Shown one piece after another: positions 52,671 through 63,382 of a DNA stretch of 64,000 nt. Made by a program: the position numbers and the translations under genes. The stretch is from Leclercia adecarboxylata (GTDB taxonomy: Bacteria > Pseudomonadota > Gammaproteobacteria > Enterobacterales > Enterobacteriaceae): contig LR590464.1 in the NCBI GenBank assembly GCA_901472455.1, positions 1,488,001 to 1,552,000 on the forward strand, in the 5' to 3' direction. The notes below the pieces were generated by a model that was not told the origin of the DNA, did not search any database, and saw only the letters and a program-made list of their open reading frames with translations. Positions within the stretch are counted from its first letter, which is position 1. Each line of letters starts with the position of its first letter.

Positions 52671-54329
52671 ATGTTGCTGGAACGTGTGGGAAATCGTGGG
52701 GTTTCGCGGCATTAACCGTCTGTCGCTGATGCTGGAGCACAACAACGTGCTGATTGGGAAAACGCCTGGGTAAATCCAGCCTGCTGGATGCCCTGACGCT
52801 GCTGCTCTCCCCTGAATCCGAACTGTATCATTTTGTCCGGGAAGACTTCTGGTTTCCTCCCGGGGATCTGCTGGGACGTGAACACCATCTGCATATTATT
52901 CTCACCTTCCGTGAATCCGAGCCGGGCCGCCATCGCGTTCGTCGCTACCGCCCGCTTGCCGACTGCTGGGTGCCCTGCGATGACGGCTATCAGCGCATCT
53001 TTTTATCGTCTTGAAGGGGAGCTGGCCAATGACGACAGCGTGCTGACCCTGCGCGGCTTTCTTGATACCGATGGCAATCCTCTTAAGCTGGCGGATATCG
53101 ACGAGCTGGCGCGGCATCTGGTGCGCCTGATGCCGGTGCTACGCCTGCGCGACGCCCGCTTTATGCGCCGGATCCGCAACGGCACGGTGCCCAACATGCC
53201 CGACGTGGAAGTCACCGCCCGCGAGCTGGATTACCTGGCCCGCGAGCTGGTAGCCCGGCCGCAAAACTTAACCGACGGCCAGATCCGCCAGGGGCTTGTC
53301 TGCGATGGTGCAGCTGCTGGAGCACTACTTTACCGAGCAGGGCACCTCGCCGGTCCGCAACCGGCTGATGCGGCGGCGATCCCATGATGAACAGCGCAGC
53401 TGGCGCTATCTCGACATCATCAACCGGATGATCGACAAGCCCCGGCGGCCGTTCGCACCGGGTGATCCTGCTGGGGTTGTTCTCAACGCTGCTGCAGGCC
53501 AAAGGCACGGTCCGGCTCGACAGGGATGCCCGCCCGCTGCTGCTGGTGGAAGATCCCGAGACGCGCCTGCACCCGATTATGCTATCTGTGGCGTGGCATC
53601 TGCTCAACCTGCTGCCGCTGCAACGTATCACCACCACCAACTCTGGCGAGCTACTGTCGTTAACCCCGGTCGAGCACGTCTGTCGCCTGGTACGCGAATC
53701 ATCCCGTGTCACGGCTTTTCGTCTCGGGCCGGGGGGGATGAACGCCGAGGACAGCCGCCGGATCGCCTTCCATATTCGCTTTAATCGCGCCTCCTCCCTG
53801 TTCGCCCGCTGCTGGCTGCTGGTGGAAGGGGAGACCGAAACCTGGGTGATCAACGAGCTGGCCCGCCAGTGCGGTCACCACTTCGATGCAGAAGGGATTA
53901 AGGTCATTGAGTTCGCCCAGTCGGGCTTAAAACCGCTGATCAAGTTTGCCCGGCGGATGGGCATTGAGTGGCATGTGCTGGTGGACGGCGACGAGGCGGG
54001 CAAGAAATACGCCGCTACCGTGCGCGGGCTGATCAATAACGATCGGGAAGAGGAGCGCGCGCACCTGACGGCGCTACCCGCCATGGACATGGAGCACTTT
54101 ATGTACCGCCAGGGATTCTCGGACGTCTTTCATCGGGTGGCGATGATCCCCGACGATGTTCCCATGAATATGCGGCGGGTGATCATGAAAGCCATTCATC
54201 GCTCGTCGAAGCCGATCTGGCGATTGAAGTGGCGATGGAGGCGGGCGGCGTGGAGTTGAAGCGGTGCCGACCCTGTTGCGGAAAATGTTCTCCCGCGTGC
54301 TGTGGCTGGCGCGCGGGAGAGCCGATTAA
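52671..54329 (+). CDS. ybjD: OLD-family ATPase/nuclease-like protein YbjD (frame heavily interrupted)
   Basis: About 552 residues joined. N-terminal ABC/SMC-type ATPase region: VGFRGINRLSLMLEHNNVLI, a P-loop spread over a frame change near 52760 (the GKSSLLDALTLLLS part is clear), and Walker B LLLVEDPETRLHPI. A C-terminal TOPRIM domain has CWLLVEGETETWVINELA and HVLVDGDEAGKKYA. OLD-family proteins are often nucleases, some in phage defence; YbjD's role is unknown. Frames change near 52690, 52760, 53005, 53300, 53455, 54215 and 54260. The start follows CGGAGGGTAC. Confidence 0.9.
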
Positions 54330-55282
54330 CGGCCGGTGGCCTGGTTGACCTGCTCGATCAGGCTGTCCAGCAGGGCAAAGCGGCGGCGGTACTCGGCGCG
54401 CTTTTTGCTGGCGATCTCCTCCATCGGTTTGCGCGGCATGGCGAGCGGCAGACGGAAATTGCCGTCATCGCTGCGTTCGCCGCCCAGCGACGCCCAGAAA
54501 CTGTCGTAATCGGCCAGCAGTTTGCCCTCTTTTTCTTGCGATAGCGCCAGCTGCGGTAGATATGGGTGCTGTTGCTCACTGCCACGATCTGCTCTACGGC
54601 GAGGGCGCTGCCCAGCGTCATAGCAGCCTCCACCAGCAGACGTTTCGGGAACAGGCCGTGACAGGCTTTGGTGGCGCTCTGGATCGCCTCGTGCGGCACA
54701 AAGGCTTTTGCCCCCTGCATTCCGCCGATAAACAGCGTCGCGGTGCCGTTAACCTGGCACAGCGTGAAAGTCATCTCTGCCAGCACCGTCTGCTGCGCGT
54801 CGCAAAACGCCAGCGTGGCTTCACCCTCTTTATCCAGAAACGCATCGGCGCACAGGCGCAGGGTAAAATGCTGATCGTCTTTGCCCGTCAGGGTCAGTAA
54901 CGTCACCCCTTCCCGGGAGAGATATCCGTTCATTAGCGCTGCCGGGAGCTGGCGCTGCATTGTCTGATAGTGCCAGCTCAGCGCCTGCAGGGTTTGCTGA
55001 CGGTTGATGGCAACGGATAACCACGGGCGGTGCAGGCGGCAGGGCAGCCCCGGCTGTACCTGCAACAGCTGCAGTAACTGCGGCTGTTTTTGCCAGGCTT
55101 GTCAGCAGGCGGGCAGTGCTGAATGGCGTCATCAGCGATCGCAGCATAAACTTGCGGCGGTAGGCCGGATTGCGCCAGGCAAGCCCGGGGGTTAATCTCC
55201 CGGAGGCCAGGCTTTGAAACAGCTGCCAGCCCGATTTGGGTTGCGGTTGATGTGAATAAGATGACTCTGCGATGGATGACAT
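54326..55282 (-). CDS. ybjX: VirK/YbjX family protein (frame interrupted)
   Basis: DUF535 protein, about 318 residues joined, related to Shigella VirK and E. coli YbjX, which are linked to envelope and antimicrobial-peptide phenotypes; biochemical role unknown. Family parts: SGWQLFQSLASGRLTPGLAW, RPWLSVAINRQQTLQALSWH, FIGGMQGAKAFVPHEAIQSA and HIYRSWRYRKKKR. Frames change near 55105 and 54540. The last codons overlap the end of convergent ybjD. ATG 55282 is preferred to a TTG two codons upstream. Confidence 0.9.
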
Positions 55283-55441
55283 AATCAATACCGGTCTTGT
55301 TGCAAGGTCTTTATTTCAGCAGGGGTTTTATCAACCTCTCCTCAACGATTTTCATCCATCCCGACAAGCAGGGGTTTCGTTGAGGAACGGTTTAGTTAGA
55401 ATCAACAGTTATGTAAGCCAGAATATCTATTTGGAATATTT

Positions 55442-56557
55442 ATGAACTTCAAGGGAAAACGCAGGAAGCTGTTTCTGCTGCTGGTGCTGATTGTACTGGT
55501 GGCTGGATTCTGGCTGTGGCAGGTGCTAAACGCGCCGGTGCCGCAATATCAGACACTGATTGTCCGTCCGGGCGAACTGCAGCAAAGCGTGCTCGCCACC
55601 GGCAAGCTGGACGCGCTGCGCAAGGTAGACGTGGGCGCGCAGGTCAGCGGGCAGCTGAAAACGCTGTCGGTGGAGATCGGCGACAAAGTACAAAAGGGGC
55701 AGCTGCTGGGGGTCATTGACCCGGAGCAGGCCGAAAACCAGATCAAAGAGGTGGAAGCGACCCTGATGGAGCTGCGCGCCCAGCGCAGTCAGGCCGAAGC
55801 GGAGCGTAAGCTGGCCCAGGTAACCCTGAACCGTCAGCGGCAGCTGGCCGCAACCCAGGCGATCTCACAGCAGGATCTGGATACCTCAGTGACCGAGCTG
55901 GCCGTTAAACAGGCCCAGATCGGCACTATCGATGCGCAGATCAAACGCAATCAGGCCTCACTGGACACGGCCAAAACCAACCTCGACTACACCCGTATCG
56001 TCGCCCCGATGGCCGGGGAAGTGACGCAAATTACCACCCTGCAGGGGCAGACGGTGATCGCCGCCCAGCAGGCACCGAACATCCTGACGCTGGCGGATAT
56101 GGGCACCATGCTGGTGAAAGCCCAGGTTTCCGAGGCGGATGTGATCCACCTTAAGCCGGGACAAAAAGCCTGGTTTACCGTGCTGGGCGATCCGCAAACC
56201 CGCTATGAAGGGGTACTGAAAGACATTCTCCCGACGCCCGAGAAGGTCAACGACGCTATTTTCTATCACGCCCGTTTTGAAGTGCCCAACCCGCAGGGGG
56301 TGCTGCGTCTGGATATGACCGCGCAGGTGCATATCCAGCTGGCGGGGGTCAAAAACGTGCTGACCATACCGCTGGCGGCGCTGGGGCAACCGGCGGGAGA
56401 TAACCGCTATAACGTGAAGGTGCTGCGTAACGGCGAGACGCGTGAACGTGAGGTGAGCCTCGGCTCGCGTAACGACACCGATGTAGTAGTGGTGAAAGGG
56501 CTTGAAGAGGGCGACGAGGTGGTTATCAGCGAGAGCCAGCCCGGGGCGGCTAAATGA
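55442..56557 (+). CDS. macA: Macrolide efflux adaptor MacA
   Basis: Periplasmic membrane-fusion protein of MacAB-TolC. 371 residues, intact. N-terminal anchor helix ([17 protein letters not shown]), lipoyl halves ([20 protein letters not shown] and [13 protein letters not shown]), a long alpha hairpin with coiled coil (about 95-180) and a C-terminal beta-barrel. Overlaps macB by four bases (ATGA). Confidence 0.97.
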   Translation: MNFKGKRRKLFLLLVLIVLVAGFWLWQVLNAPVPQYQTLIVRPGELQQSVLATGKLDALRKVDVGAQVSGQLKTLSVEIGDKVQKGQLLGVIDPEQAENQIKEVEATLMELRAQRSQAEAERKLAQVTLNRQRQLAATQAISQQDLDTSVTELAVKQAQIGTIDAQIKRNQASLDTAKTNLDYTRIVAPMAGEVTQITTLQGQTVIAAQQAPNILTLADMGTMLVKAQVSEADVIHLKPGQKAWFTVLGDPQTRYEGVLKDILPTPEKVNDAIFYHARFEVPNPQGVLRLDMTAQVHIQLAGVKNVLTIPLAALGQPAGDNRYNVKVLRNGETREREVSLGSRNDTDVVVVKGLEEGDEVVISESQPGAAK

Positions 56558-58495
56558 CCGCGCTGCTGGAGCTGATGATATCCGCCGGAGCTACCCTTCC
56601 GGCGACGGGCCGGTGGAGGTGCTGAAGGGCATCACGCTGCAGGTCGAGGCCGGGGAGATGGTGGCGATTGTCGGGGCCTCGGGGTCCGGTAAATCAACGC
56701 TGATGAACATCCTTGGCTGTCTGGATAAACCCACCAGCGGCACCTACCGGTGGCCGGGACCGATGTCGCCACGCTGGACAGCGACGCGCTGGCAAAACTG
56801 CGGCGGGAACATTTCGGCTTTATCTTTCAGCGTTACCATCTGCTCTCGCACCTGAGCGCGGCGCAGAACGTCGAAGTACCGGCGGTCTATGCCGGTGTGG
56901 AGCGCAAAAAACGCCTTGAGCGGGCGCAGGCGCTTCTTACCCGGCTGGGGTTAGGGGAGCGGGTGGATTACCAGCCCTCGCAGCTCTCTGGCGGCCAGCA
57001 GCAGCGGGTGAGTATCGCCCGGGCGCTGATGAACGGCGGGCAAGTGATTCTTGCCGATGAACCGACCGGGCGCTGGACAGCCACTCCGGGGAGGAGGTCA
57101 TGGCGATCCTGCACCAGCTGCGGGATCAGGGGCATACGGTGATCATTGTCACCCACGACCACAGGTGGCCGCGCAGGCCGGGCGGATCTTGGAGATCCAC
57201 GACGGTGAGCTGGTGAGCAACCCGCCCTGCCACGCTTAACGCCACCCGACGTCAGGAGGTGGCGCTACCGCCCGCCGTCCGGCTGGCGGCAGTTTGCCAG
57301 CAGTTTCCGCGAAGCGCTGACCATGGCCTGGCTGGCAATGGCCGCCAACAAGATGCGGACCCTGTTAAACGATGCTCGGGATCATCATCGGTATCGCCTC
57401 AGTGGTGTCGATTGTGGTGGTAGGCGATGCCGCCAAACAGCTGGTGCTGTCCGATATCCGCTCGATTGGCACCAACACCATCCGATATCTATCCCGGCAA
57501 AGACTTTGGCGATGATGAGCCGCAGTATCAGCAGGCGCTGAAATATGACGATCTGGCCGCTATCCAGAAGCAGCCGTGGGTCAATTCCGCCACCCCGGCG
57601 GTGTCGCAGAATTTTGCGTCTGCGCTACGGCAATATCGACGTGGCCGCCAGCGCCAACGGCGTTAGCGCGATTACTTTAACGTCTACGGCATGACCTTCA
57701 GCGAGGGAGGCACATTCAAACGCAGAGCAACTGGCGGGCCGGGCGCAGGTGGTGGTGCTGGATGCCAACTCCCGGCGACAGCTATTCCCCAACAAATCGA
57801 AGGTGGTGGGCGAGATTGTCCTGGTGGGCAATATGCCCGCGACGGTGATCGGCGTGGCGGAAGAGAAGCAGTCGATGTTTGGCAGCAGCAAGATTTTACG
57901 TGTCTGGCTGCCGTAACACCACCATCTCCGGGCGCATTATGGGGCAGTCATGGCTGAACTCGATCACCGTGCGAGTGAAGGAGGGCTACGACAGCGCCCA
58001 GGCGGAGCAACAGCTTGAGCGCCTGATGACGCTGCGCCACGGGAAGAAAGATTTCTTCACCTGGAACATGGACGGCCTCTTGAAAACGGCGGAAAAGACC
58101 ACACGTACTCTTCAGCTCTTCCTCACGCTGGTGGCGATCATCTCCCTGCTGGTCGGGGGGATTGGGGTAATGAATATCATGCTGGTGTCGGTGACCGAGC
58201 GTACGCGCGAAATCGGCATCCGCATGGCGGTCGGCGCCGGGCCAGCGATGTACTGCAACAATTTTTGATTGAAGCGGTGCTGGTTTGTCTGGTGGGCGGC
58301 GCGCTGGGGATTTCGCTCTCCCTGTTAATTGCCTTTACGCTGCAGCTGTTTTTACCCGGCTGGGAAATTGGTTTTTCACCGATGGCGCTGTTAACGGCCT
58401 TCCTCTGTTCTACCTTTACCGGGGTCCTGTTTGGCTGGCTACCCGCAAGAAATGCCGCGCGGTTGGATCCGGTGGATGCCTTAGCCCGGGAGTGA
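56554..58495 (+). CDS. macB: Macrolide exporter MacB (frame heavily interrupted)
   Basis: Inner-membrane ABC exporter of macrolides, enterotoxin and probably lipoprotein-like substrates, about 648 residues joined. ATPase domain: Walker [16 protein letters not shown], signature [16 protein letters not shown], Walker [10 protein letters not shown]. Membrane part: first helix region [14 protein letters not shown], a large periplasmic MacB domain, and the FtsX domain with [20 protein letters not shown] and the end [20 protein letters not shown]. About eight one-base changes (56575, 56750, 57070, 57165, 57230, 57370, 57480, 57620 and others) lie between intact stretches. Confidence 0.92.
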
Positions 58496-58502
58496 GTCTG
58501 TT

Positions 58503-58575
58503 GCCGGGCGGCCGCTACGCCTAACCCGGCCTACAAAAATTTGTAGGCCTGCGCAAGCGCAGCGCCGTCGGGCAT
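58503..58575. repeat. BIME (two inverted REPs) after macB
   Basis: GCCGGGCGGCCGCTACGCC with TAACCCGGCCTACAAA, followed by the inverted copy TTTGTAGGCCTGCGCAAGCG with CAGCGCCGTCGGGC. It lies between convergent macB and cspD. Confidence 0.8.
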
Positions 58576-58599
58576 GAAGCCGTACGACAGCCCGCAAAT

Positions 58600-58630
58600 A
58601 AAAATGCCAGCGTATCGGGCTGGCATTTTG
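58600..58630 (-). terminator. Terminator of cspD
   Basis: AAAATGCCAGC/GCTGGCATTTT stem with T tracts on both strands; likely bidirectional, serving cspD and macB. Confidence 0.85.
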
Positions 58631-58660
58631 AGTGAGGGGTGTACACAATGAAACAGAGGG

Positions 58661-58882
58661 CTATGCCACCACTTCTGCTTCGATGGGCACAATAACGCTG
58701 GCATGATTGCCTTTTGGCCCGAGGTGTACATCGAACCGAACGGCTTGTCCGCTTTCAGCGTTCTGTAACCATCCATCTGAATGGTGGAGTAATGCGCCGA
58801 AGATGTCTTCGCCGCCGCCTTCAGGGCAGATGAAACCAAACCCTTTGGCGTTGTTGAACCACTTAACTGTACCCGTTTCCAT
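58661..58882 (-). CDS. cspD: Cold-shock-like protein CspD with an internal frame-shifted segment
   Basis: Stationary-phase single-stranded-DNA-binding toxin-like protein that inhibits replication. 73 residues. The RNP1-like GFGFICPEGGGEDIF and the end GPKGNHASVIVP are normal. Residues about 29-48 read GALLHHSDGWLQNAESG, which is foreign; the neighbouring frame there reads AHYSTIQMDGYRTLKA, the true CspD sequence. An extra G near 58798 and a lost G near 58740 compensate each other, so the frame is open but the middle is wrong. Divergent from clpS. Confidence 0.92.
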   Translation of the reverse strand: METGTVKWFNNAKGFGFICPEGGGEDIFGALLHHSDGWLQNAESGQAVRFDVHLGPKGNHASVIVPIEAEVVA

Positions 58883-59203
58883 GCTTCGACATCCTTCGTA
58901 AATCTTATTGAGTTAGATGTAATGAACCGGTGATGGAGTGGGGGCTGTTCAAAACCTCGCCAACTCACGCCTGTACAATTTAGATAAACCAGATAGATCG
59001 TCAAGCATTTGCCGGTGAAGGGAGGGGGAAAATGAGTCAAAATTTGAAGCAGTTAACGCTATTGACAGGTATTGTGACAGACATCGCGGATGGCAATAAT
59101 AGATGTGAGTTATCTGACATCTGAGGTAGATTCAGGTTATGTATAGCCTCCTGTCAGCATCAGAACCGCGACCGGAGACCGTAAACGAAGATGACGACTG
59201 ACA
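58883..59203. other. cspD-clpS divergent region
   Basis: 321 gene-free bases. TTGACA at 59062-59067 and an inverted repeat AGATGT-n10-ACATCT (59101-59122) are present. Promoters for both genes are expected but I cannot assign them. Confidence 0.45.
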
Positions 59204-59525
59204 ATGGGTAAGACGAACGACTGGCTCGATTTCGACAAGCTGGCGGAAGATAAAGTGCGCGACGCGCTAAAACCGCCATCTATGTATAAAGTTATGTTAA
59301 TGAACGATGACTACACGCCGATGGAATTTGTTATTGACGTGCTACAAAAGTTCTTTCTTATGATGTAGAACGTGCAACGCAACTGATGCTTACCGTTCAC
59401 TATCATGGCAAAGCCATCTGCGGTGTTTTTACTGCAAGAAGTCGCAGAGACGAAGGTGGCGATGGTGAACCAGTATGCGAGGGAGAACGAGCATCCCGTT
59501 GCTGTGTACGCTGGAAAAAGCCTGA
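59204..59525 (+). CDS. clpS: ClpA adaptor ClpS (frame interrupted)
   Basis: N-end-rule adaptor that delivers substrates to ClpAP. 106 residues joined. Family parts: [20 protein letters not shown] (the N-degron pocket with [10 protein letters not shown]), [19 protein letters not shown] and ARENEHPL ending CTLEKA. Frames change near 59357, 59434 and 59503. It precedes clpA by 30 bases. Confidence 0.94.
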
Positions 59526-59555
59526 ATAAGGCAATGAAAATTGGGGGAGGTGCCT

Positions 59556-61835
59556 ATGCTCAATCAAGAACTGGAACTCAGTTTAAACATGGCTTTCGCC
59601 AGAGCGCGTGAGCACCGACATGAGTTTATGACGGTCGAGCACCTGCTGCTTGCACTGCTCAGTAACCCATCCGCCCCGCGAAGCGCTTGAAGCCTGCTCC
59701 GTGGATCTGGTGGCGCTGCGTCAGGAACTTGAAGCCTTCATCGAACAGACCACACCTGTACTGCCCGTCAGTGAAGAGGAGCGCGACACGCAGCCGACGC
59801 TCAGCTTCCAGCGTGTTCTCCAGCGTGCGGTATTTCACGTCCAGTCCTCAGGACGTAGCGAAGTCACCGGTGCTAACGTGCTGGTTGCCATCTTTAGCGA
59901 GCAGGAGTCGCAAGCGGCCTACCTGCTGCGCAAACACGAAGTCAGCCGCCTCGATGTGGTGAACTTCATCTCTCATGGAACGCGAAAAGACGAGCCGAAT
60001 CAGGCATCCGATTCCGGTCATCAGGTCAACAGCGAAGAGCAAGCAGGCGGGGAGGAACGTATGGAAAACTTCACCACCAATCTTAACCAGCTTGCCCGCG
60101 TCGGCGGTATTGACCCGCTGATTGGCCGCGAAAAAGAGCTGGAACGGGCGATCCAGGTACTGTGCCGCCGCCGCAAGAACAACCCGCTGCTGGTGGGGGA
60201 ATCCGGCGTCGGTAAAACGGCCATTGCTGAAGGGTTGGCCTGGCGCATTGTGCAGGGCGACGTTCCGGAAGTGATCGCCGATTGCACCATCTACTCGCTG
60301 GATATCGGTTCGCTGCTGGCCGGAACCAAATACCGCGGTGATTTTGAAAAACGGTTCAAAGCGCTGCTGAAACAGCTGGAGCAGGATACCAACAGCATCC
60401 TGTTTATCGATGAGATCCACACTATCATCGGTGCCGGTGCTGCCTCTGGTGGCCAGGTGGATGCGGCCAACCTGATTAAACCGCTGCTCTCCAGCGGCAA
60501 GATCCGGGTAATTGGCTCGACCACCTACCAGGAGTTCAGCAATATTTTCGAAAAAGACCGCGCCCTGGCGCGTCGCTTCCAGAAAATCGACATTACTGAA
60601 CCGTCCGTTGAAGAAACGGTGCAGATCATCAACGGCCTGAAACCGAAGTACGAAGCGCACCACGATGTGCGTTATACCGCGAAAGCGGTGCGTGCCGCGG
60701 TGGAGCTGGCGGTGAAATACATCAACGATCGCCATCTGCCGGATAAAGCGATCGACGTGATCGACGAAGCGGGCGCGCGCGCGCGTCTGATGCCGGTCAG
60801 TAAGCGCAAGAAAACGGTCAACGTGGCGGATATCGAATCCGTGGTGGCCCGCATCGCGCGTATCCCTGAGAAGAGCGTTTCTCAGAGCGACCGCGATACC
60901 CTGAAAAACCTGGGCGATCGCCTGAAAATGCTGGTCTTTGGCCAGGATAAAGCGATTGAGGCCTTAACCGAAGCCATCAAGATGGCCCGTGCCGGACTGG
61001 GGCATGAGCATAAACCGGTCGGTTCTTTCCTGTTCGCCGGCCCGACCGGGGTGGGGAAAACCGAGGTGACGGTGCAGCTCTCCAAAGCGTTGGGCATTGA
61101 GCTGCTGCGCTTTGATATGTCCGAGGTATATGGAGCGCCACACCTGTCAGTCGTCTGATCGGTGCGCCTCCGGGCTATGTGGGCTTTGATCAGGGCGGCC
61201 TGCTCACCGACGCGGTGATCAAGCATCCGCACGCGGTTCTGCTGCTTGATGAGATCGAGAAGGCGCACCCGGACGTCTTTAACCTGCTGCTGCAGGTGAT
61301 GGATAACGGACGCTGACCGACAACAACGGGCGCAAGGCAGACTTCCGCAACGTGGTGATGGTGATGACCACCAACGCCGGGGTGCGTGAGACCGAGCGTA
61401 AATCCATCGGCCTGATCCATCAGGATAACAGCACCGATGCGATGGAAGAGATCAAGAAGGTCTTTACGCCGGAATTCCGTAACCGTCTGGATAACATTAT
61501 CTGGTTCGATCACCTGTCTACTGAGGTGATCCATCAGGTGGTGGATAAGTTCATTGTCGAGTTGCAGGTTCAGCTGGATCAGAAAGGGGTCTCCCTGGAA
61601 GTGAGTCAGGAAAGCCCGCGACTGGCTGGCGGAGAAAGGCTACGATCGTGCGATGGGTGCGCGTCCGATGGGCGCGCGTTATCCAGGACAACCTGAAGAA
61701 ACCGTTGGCTAACGAGCTGCTGTTTGGTTCGCTGGTGGATGGGGGCCAGGTGACAGTAGCGCTGGATCAGGCGAAGAATGAGCTGACGTATGACTTCCAG
61801 AGTGCGGCGAAGCATAAGCCGAAGCGGCTCACTAA
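59556..61835 (+). CDS. clpA: ClpP-associated unfoldase ClpA (frame interrupted)
   Basis: AAA+ unfoldase of the ClpAP protease, 758 residues joined. N domain ([19 protein letters not shown]), D1 with Walker [16 protein letters not shown] and Walker [12 protein letters not shown]2 with Walker [20 protein letters not shown] and Walker [14 protein letters not shown], sensor [14 protein letters not shown] and GARPM. Frames change near 59672, 61130, 61313, 61615, 61665 and 61818. The open frame runs to 61848, but the family C-terminus KHKAEAAH followed by TAA is read at 61835. GGGGGAGG precedes the start. Confidence 0.95.
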
Positions 61836-61852
61836 GACTGTTGCGTGATGAT

Positions 61853-61881
61853 AAAAGCCGGGCGAAAGCCCGGTTTTTTTA
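61853..61881 (+). terminator. Terminator of clpA
   Basis: GCCGGGC/GCCCGG stem with GAAA loop, preceded by AAAA and followed by TTTTTTT. Confidence 0.92.
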
Positions 61882-62135
61882 TGGCTGCTTTTTGCTTCTT
61901 ATTGTGGGGGGAGTGAGGGCGGCGGGCTGCACACTATGTCCCTACGGTGGTGGTTCCGTTCACTTTACGATCTGTATTTCTCTGTAAGCCACGTCACCCG
62001 TGAACGTGTTAAGGGGGCTTGCCGCCGCCCCCTTAACAATCCCGGCTCCCGGCAAAGAAAATCGCCGCTTCGCGGTGCCCTCAGCTTATTCCGCCAGGCT
62101 TTCGGGTCGGGCACCAGCCTGCATCCCTGCAGGCT
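61882..62135. other. GC-rich hairpin segment after clpA
   Basis: No gene. It contains two perfect inverted repeats: GTTAAGGGGGC/GCCCCCTTAAC (62008-62018 with 62027-62037) and AGCCTGCA/TGCAGGCT (62116-62123 with 62128-62135). The second ends exactly where the first tandem repeat unit begins. Origin unknown. Confidence 0.6.
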
Positions 62136-63050
62136 ATGCCCTCTCGGCGCGTCCCTGCGCCTCGCCCCGGCCTTACGGAAACGCTTCGGCGATTTTCAGC
62201 CGGACCAGGCCATCGCTGTAAGTCTTGAAGCTAATCTTTTATACCGTCATCGCTGTGAGTGTTGAAGCAAACCTCTGCCACTGTCCTGGCTGCACGTTTG
62301 ATCGGTCCGGAGAGGGTTAAGATGCCTTCTCGGCGCGTCCCTGCGCCTTACCCCGGCCTTACGGAAACGCTTCGGCGATTTTCAGCCGGACCAGGTCATC
62401 GCTGTGAGTATTGAAGCAAATCTTTTATACCGTCATCGCTGTGTGTGTTGAAGCAAACCTCTGCCACTGTCATGGCTGCACGCTCGATCGATTTCCTCTT
62501 CCTTGAAGGGGAGAATTAAGATGCCCTCTCGGTGCATCCCTGCGCCTCGCCCCGGCCTTCCGGAAACGCTTCGGCGATTTTCAGCCGGCCCAGGTCATCG
62601 CTGGGAGTGTTGAAGCAAACCTCTGCCACTGTCATGGGTGCATGCTCGATCGGTTCCCTCTCCCTTGAGGGAGAGAGTTAAGATGCCCTGTCGGCAAATC
62701 CCTGCGCCTTACCCCGGCCTTACGGAAACGCTTAGGCGATTTTCAGCCGGACCAGTCCATCGTTGTGAGTGTTGAAGCAAACCTCTGTCACTGTCATGGC
62801 TGCATGCTCGATCGGTTCCCTCTCCCTTGAGGGAGAGAGTTAAGATGCCCTGTCGGCAAATCCCTGCGCCTTACCCCGGCCTTACGGTAACGCTTAGGCG
62901 ATTTTCAGCCGGACCAGGCCATCGCTGTAAGTATTGAAGCAAACTTTTATACCGTCATCGCTGTGTGTGTCGAAGCAAATCTCTGCCACTGTCATGGGTG
63001 CACGCTCGATCGGTTCCCTCTCCCTTGAGGGAGAGGGGTAGGGTGAGGGG
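62136..63050. repeat. Five imperfect tandem repeats of 162-206 bp
   Basis: Units begin at 62136, 62322, 62521, 62683 and 62845, each starting ATGCCCTCTCGG or ATGCCCTGTCGG. Each shares a core (CCCCGGCCTTACGGAAACGC then TTCGGCGATTTTCAGCCGGA), a middle part with TTGAAGCAAA and CTCTGCCACTGTCATGG, and, in units 3 to 5, a final hairpin CCCTCTCCC-TTGA-GGGAGAG; units 1 and 2 have degenerate ends. Units 3 and 4 are 162 bp; units 1, 2 and 5 carry about 40 extra bases in which a 24-bp stretch (CATCGCTGTGAGTGTTGAAG and four more) is repeated. No frame is convincingly coding. Confidence 0.9.
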
Positions 63051-63182
63051 GAACCGCGCGCACTATCATCAAAATTTTGCGAGGCGTTATCCAGAATTCA
63101 AGCAGGGATATTGCTGGATAAAACCCCAGTAATAGAATGGCGATGCACCTGCAAAATCAGGTGCCAGGATTGGCGTCCTGAA

Positions 63183-63298
63183 AGTGTGTGAGCAGCATGT
63201 TTAGCTGCAGGCTTCGTTCGCCCTAAGGAAAAGGGTATATTCTGCATCTGGCGGGCGAATCGGGAGCTTCTTTTGAAGCGCCAGTAGTCACACACACT
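63183..63298 (+). ncRNA. Structured RNA resembling phage C4-type antisense RNA
   Basis: The 116-base segment folds into nested stems: AGTGTGTG/CACACACT closing (63183-63190 with 63291-63298), GCAGC/GCTGC (63192 and 63204), TTCGCCC/GGGCGAA (63217 and 63253), CTGGCG/CGCCAG (63248 and 63279) and GCTTC-TTTT-GAAGC (63266-63279). C4 antisense RNAs of phages P1 and P7, and the related P4 CI RNA, lie upstream of phage early genes and block them by pairing with the leader. Here CTGGCGG (63248-63254) is complementary to CCGCCAG at 63323-63329, just before the next gene. Assignment is from memory of the family and from this pairing. Confidence 0.55.
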
Positions 63299-63323
63299 GG
63301 TACGCCAATTCCTTTTCGTCCGC

Positions 63324-63345
63324 CGCCAGCGAATCTGGCGTTTCC
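63324..63345 (+). promoter_or_regulatory. Leader hairpin before the 138-residue gene
   Basis: CGCCAG-CGAAT-CTGGCG (63324-63340) followed by TTTCC. It could act as the antisense-controlled terminator or attenuator of the phage-like gene. Confidence 0.45.
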
Positions 63346-63382
63346 TGCGGTGGTAAATTCAATGTGTGTGAAGGTATTACCC

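Noticed and set aside
55380-55410. PhoP box controlling ybjX
   Set aside because: One GGTTTA half-site is present but the second half at the required spacing is missing.
58661-58882. cspD as a divergent functional variant
   Set aside because: The neighbouring frame restores the normal CspD sequence exactly across the odd segment.
62136-63050. CRISPR array
   Set aside because: Units are 160-200 bp and similar over their whole length, with no short repeats separated by unique spacers and no cas genes.
63035-63060. Attachment-site copy of the tRNA-Ser 3' end
   Set aside because: GGTGAGGGGG with AACC looks like part of it, but this is the common GGGAGAGGGG-TAGGGTGAGGG intergenic sequence that ends the repeat unit.
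63183-63298. Retron msr-msd RNA
   Set aside because: Flanking inverted repeats fit loosely, but no reverse transcriptase follows; the next ORF is an unrelated 138-residue protein.
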